NCBI RefSeq assembly: GCF_004346685.1 | Contig: NZ_SMCO01000004.1 | Coordinates: 122,727-186,726, forward strand | Length of the DNA stretch: 64,000 nucleotides | From: Sulfurirhabdus autotrophica | GTDB lineage: Bacteria; Pseudomonadota; Gammaproteobacteria; Burkholderiales; SMCO01 | Direction of reading: 5' to 3' | Shown here: positions 63,801-64,000 of the stretch, one piece after another | Position numbering within the stretch: position 1 is the stretch's first letter | How the letters are laid out: every line of letters begins with the position of its first letter | Position numbers and translations under genes: made by a program | The notes under the pieces: generated by a model | The model's input: only the letters and a program-made list of their open reading frames with translations | The model's database searches: none | What the model was told of the DNA's origin: nothing

Positions 63801-64000
63801 CGCCGCACAACAGGAAAACGACAGCTATGATCCTTGGAACAACCGCACGCTAAAGAGCATCGGCAATCCAGTGACCAGTACGCTCGCTTACAAATACGAT
63901 AACGTCAATCAGCTTACCGAAATTCACAACGGCACCCTAACGGGCACACTCCAAGCCACGCTCGGCTATGACAACAACGGCAACCTACAAAGTGACGGCA
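57844..64000 (+). CDS. Giant RHS/YD-repeat protein with degenerate transglutaminase-like domain, partial
   Basis: Open frame of at least 2052 codons running off the window. Signal peptide to about 25 (ASFTAGAAHTD), then a helical region (about 30-200). A transglutaminase-like domain lies at about 285-425: the core TDQASLLIALLRASNIPARY, His 393 (QHVWVEAC) and Asp 421 (WIPLDPSFK). The Cys position is Pro 311, so the protease-like triad is broken. After a middle region, an RHS N-terminal segment (GDPVNMASGNMYHTERDITI, near 970) begins a long YD-repeat shell (NGNxxxxxxxxY-type units) to the edge. A GGAGA site precedes the ATG at 57844. The toxin or CTERM tip, if any, is outside the window. It follows the IPTL-CTERM gene by 60 bp. 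Confidence 0.92.
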   Translation, partial: MSLFVRRAPACLLGILFSLASFTAGAAHTDHAPIPDAVVQKLVKQPASAAPSFAETLNKDLDDLAEIARPVAERAARALSASEQKSAGESQRMLAAGKRAELAGLRSQAREEFGKTRQRLVALGLAGKVKAWDGLLANAEQRFDRLDKALVDVDVADGNGRQRAFRHLQAELKAVRGDEAARNMGVGELPGPTFRHDVTPVARPVEPSNQLPKYLASRAPANNVYAFLGNTLLAAVPATPPEAVSCGYVKTQDLAATADAPQTTQIQKLAEQLGYSPARIFEYVSNNIQFEPYYGSLKGAMGALNTKAGGPTDQASLLIALLRASNIPARYVRGTVKITDPSPTSPAADGGRMARWVGAKSYAGAAAILAAGKFNTTLFHNSALQNNAVQFQHVWVEACVPYGRYRGAAVDNSGERWIPLDPSFKDKSYQAGIATSVSFDYPGYLAARTNGPDSLPQEAYAQQVQTIVRNANPDATVGDVPYKGTQNPLTVDILPASLPFEVVNFTNWPSTTSPEAYQLPPDHRYRFSISGLGLASPYNLYLPDVALSRVTLSFKGATQGDQTLLDAWRTDNNTSSAIPLCNTVSVVPVLRVEGQDKGISGAAVDLCSTKNALSLSVFLDEFSGTAQTVNYNNIGAANLLALQGYAFQGSDAVLAQRAAILLANVNNTPNPNATADTLDSTEGEFLNLVGLKYMRYISDAAKKVGGINGGSGESGNHMGLASSQIKVQYLFDLPFAVNRAGFLVDMPGVISRDVDLSTGSPVWATFKLAGYAGSAYEAYVWQENAHLDAVSTIRGLQYANEPVQNIGNVIINSANWSSVRPLLSVYPGATADDCSYSLATLQYPRCMIDSPNTTDTTKPVGILGLVNLGYSITLPKSLIQYGDWKGYVFASERSVANPSDTICNGVFCASYAINKLSGGATINTLISSLFSPTLNTGFYATQESPAYLQQISNPFGGTNNSTLANGPPVTAGGDPVNMASGNMYHTERDITIKGRGGLPMVFERSYNSRQPVDGPLGYGWTHSFNHSLKFYGVEGGAAKVSWIDGTGAEKFFATTGQTGGNLAVGVIPSPAGVFVTFQRKADGSYTLREKNGLTYQFETATGPSGVPGPATIPVTARLQSITDRNGNALNLSYSASCGNNLCSVTDALGHALTFTYVGSHLTQIQDFTGRQYQYGYTDGSGNLTSFKNPLSVANATTLPPVTYSYYTSVDGTSLNHLMKQYILPRRNGMKFEYYANGRTFRHTVVNTDGSLSADQINSFAYNDFRRESFQVNERGLERHFFFDPNGNPLKIVEENGAEHSYQYNQSGQPFSRTAKTDPQGLFTQYAYDASGNVTQITTPRNATVKFFDFTAYNQPRRIQDARGNWTILRYDPAGNLSDSIRTVATYTPSTCSGECAIPAAAQILSWSVNGYDNHGNLTSSKRVRDFAGQIANNTPTSTTGPIVAYTFDANQLNATTVARTGIKNTDASPSTQSAALGYDPLGRLITGIDTDWYPTSFTYDTVDRIIQATDRLGKLRDYQFDANGNPVGQKLKVDLYGTQTLVDSSAARYDDADRLQAATDAGGNVTGYSYDATGNVVSVTNPDNYSIGIGYDAANRAVLAYDQENNAVSSSRDADGKVRSITDPNGNTVSNTYWDATRDGRLKTVSSPAIQSYTSGRTLQYDYDENGNVTSLTEIPAGGSGLSNRATTSQYDELNRPTRIVGPQYTDAAFGAVCPVTVYSYDSLSRRTQVKAGYTPSPCTSAAADITKVQETLAFDDFNRKTRSTDALGKFWSIVYDANNNATSVSDAKNQITSFTWDTGHQLLSRTEQGGRKTTYQRNVLGQLIQTVHPEATTTFGYDNTHRLASVIDSRGLKNLSYSWSPGGLLNHLTDSDGRITSYLYDPVGRLAGVTAPNNDTVTYRFDAGGRLTERWLANNASARYAYNADNSLKQLVNRNTASTILSQHDYTYDGVGNRASQTENIGGSTLNYAYSYDELKRLTQVTNGTAAQQENDSYDPWNNRTLKSIGNPVTSTLAYKYDNVNQLTEIHNGTLTGTLQATLGYDNNGNLQSDG

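Overview
The window reads as a chromosomal segment of a free-living betaproteobacterium, probably of the Nitrosomonadales/Methylophilaceae-Gallionellaceae type. This is inferred from gene order and protein families, not from a search. Typical pointers are mreBCD-mrdA-rodA-rlpA divergent from gatCAB, metX-metW, a transport-incomplete EIIA-HPr-EI phosphorelay, the short proteobacterial GshA next to GshB, ubiK followed by comM, and an XrtA exopolysaccharide cluster. No rRNA, tRNA or CRISPR array was recognised.

Layout. 1-9.7 kb: one long right-to-left operon for exosortase A-linked exopolysaccharide. It encodes export protein, chain-length protein, tyrosine autokinase, outer-membrane protein, ATPase, deacetylase, FemAB-like protein, glycosyltransferase and exosortase A (cut by the left edge). 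A good sigma-54 type promoter lies in front. 10-14.9 kb: a QueC-like protein, a MazG-like pyrophosphohydrolase, a thioredoxin-like ferredoxin, a hydrolase, an ABC-2 exporter and two conserved unknowns. 14.9-25.5 kb: right-to-left lipoate (lipA, lipB, ybeD), D-amino-acid transaminase and cell-shape/elongasome genes (dacC, rlpA, rodA, mrdA, mreDCB). 25.6-33 kb: gatCAB, pyrE, exonuclease III, an AmpG-like permease and a SafE/UreH-type membrane protein, followed by an inverted-repeat element. 33.2-42.8 kb: metX/metW, PTS phosphorelay, apbE, gshA/gshB and a Rossmann protein. 42.9-47.6 kb: a PhnD-like binding protein, a soluble GAF-PAS histidine kinase, CcdA with a thioredoxin-like protein, and a DUF486 protein. 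47.7-50.6 kb: a porin-glnK-amtB ammonium operon with a textbook sigma-54 promoter and two NtrC-type sites.

The accessory part starts at about 51.25 kb. comM (yifB) is cut after about 76 codons. The foreign sequence begins with TGT and carries three copies of a TGCGA-centred motif 20 and 21 bp apart, which looks like the end of a Tn7/Tn5053-type transposon. The next gene encodes a 636-residue protein I cannot assign firmly; a very distant TnsE-like relation is offered only as a testable hypothesis. Further right come a PstS-like exported protein and a second, different exosortase system: exosortase H, its partner membrane protein, an exported helical-toroid protein ending in an IPTL-CTERM signal, and a giant RHS/YD-repeat protein that runs off the right edge. 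That last protein has a transglutaminase-like domain whose catalytic Cys position holds Pro. The rest of comM is not in the window, so whether the XrtH locus lies inside the element or beside it cannot be decided here.

The two exosortase systems (XrtA with EPS at the left end, XrtH/IPTL-CTERM at the right end) and the comM-interrupting element are the main points of interest.
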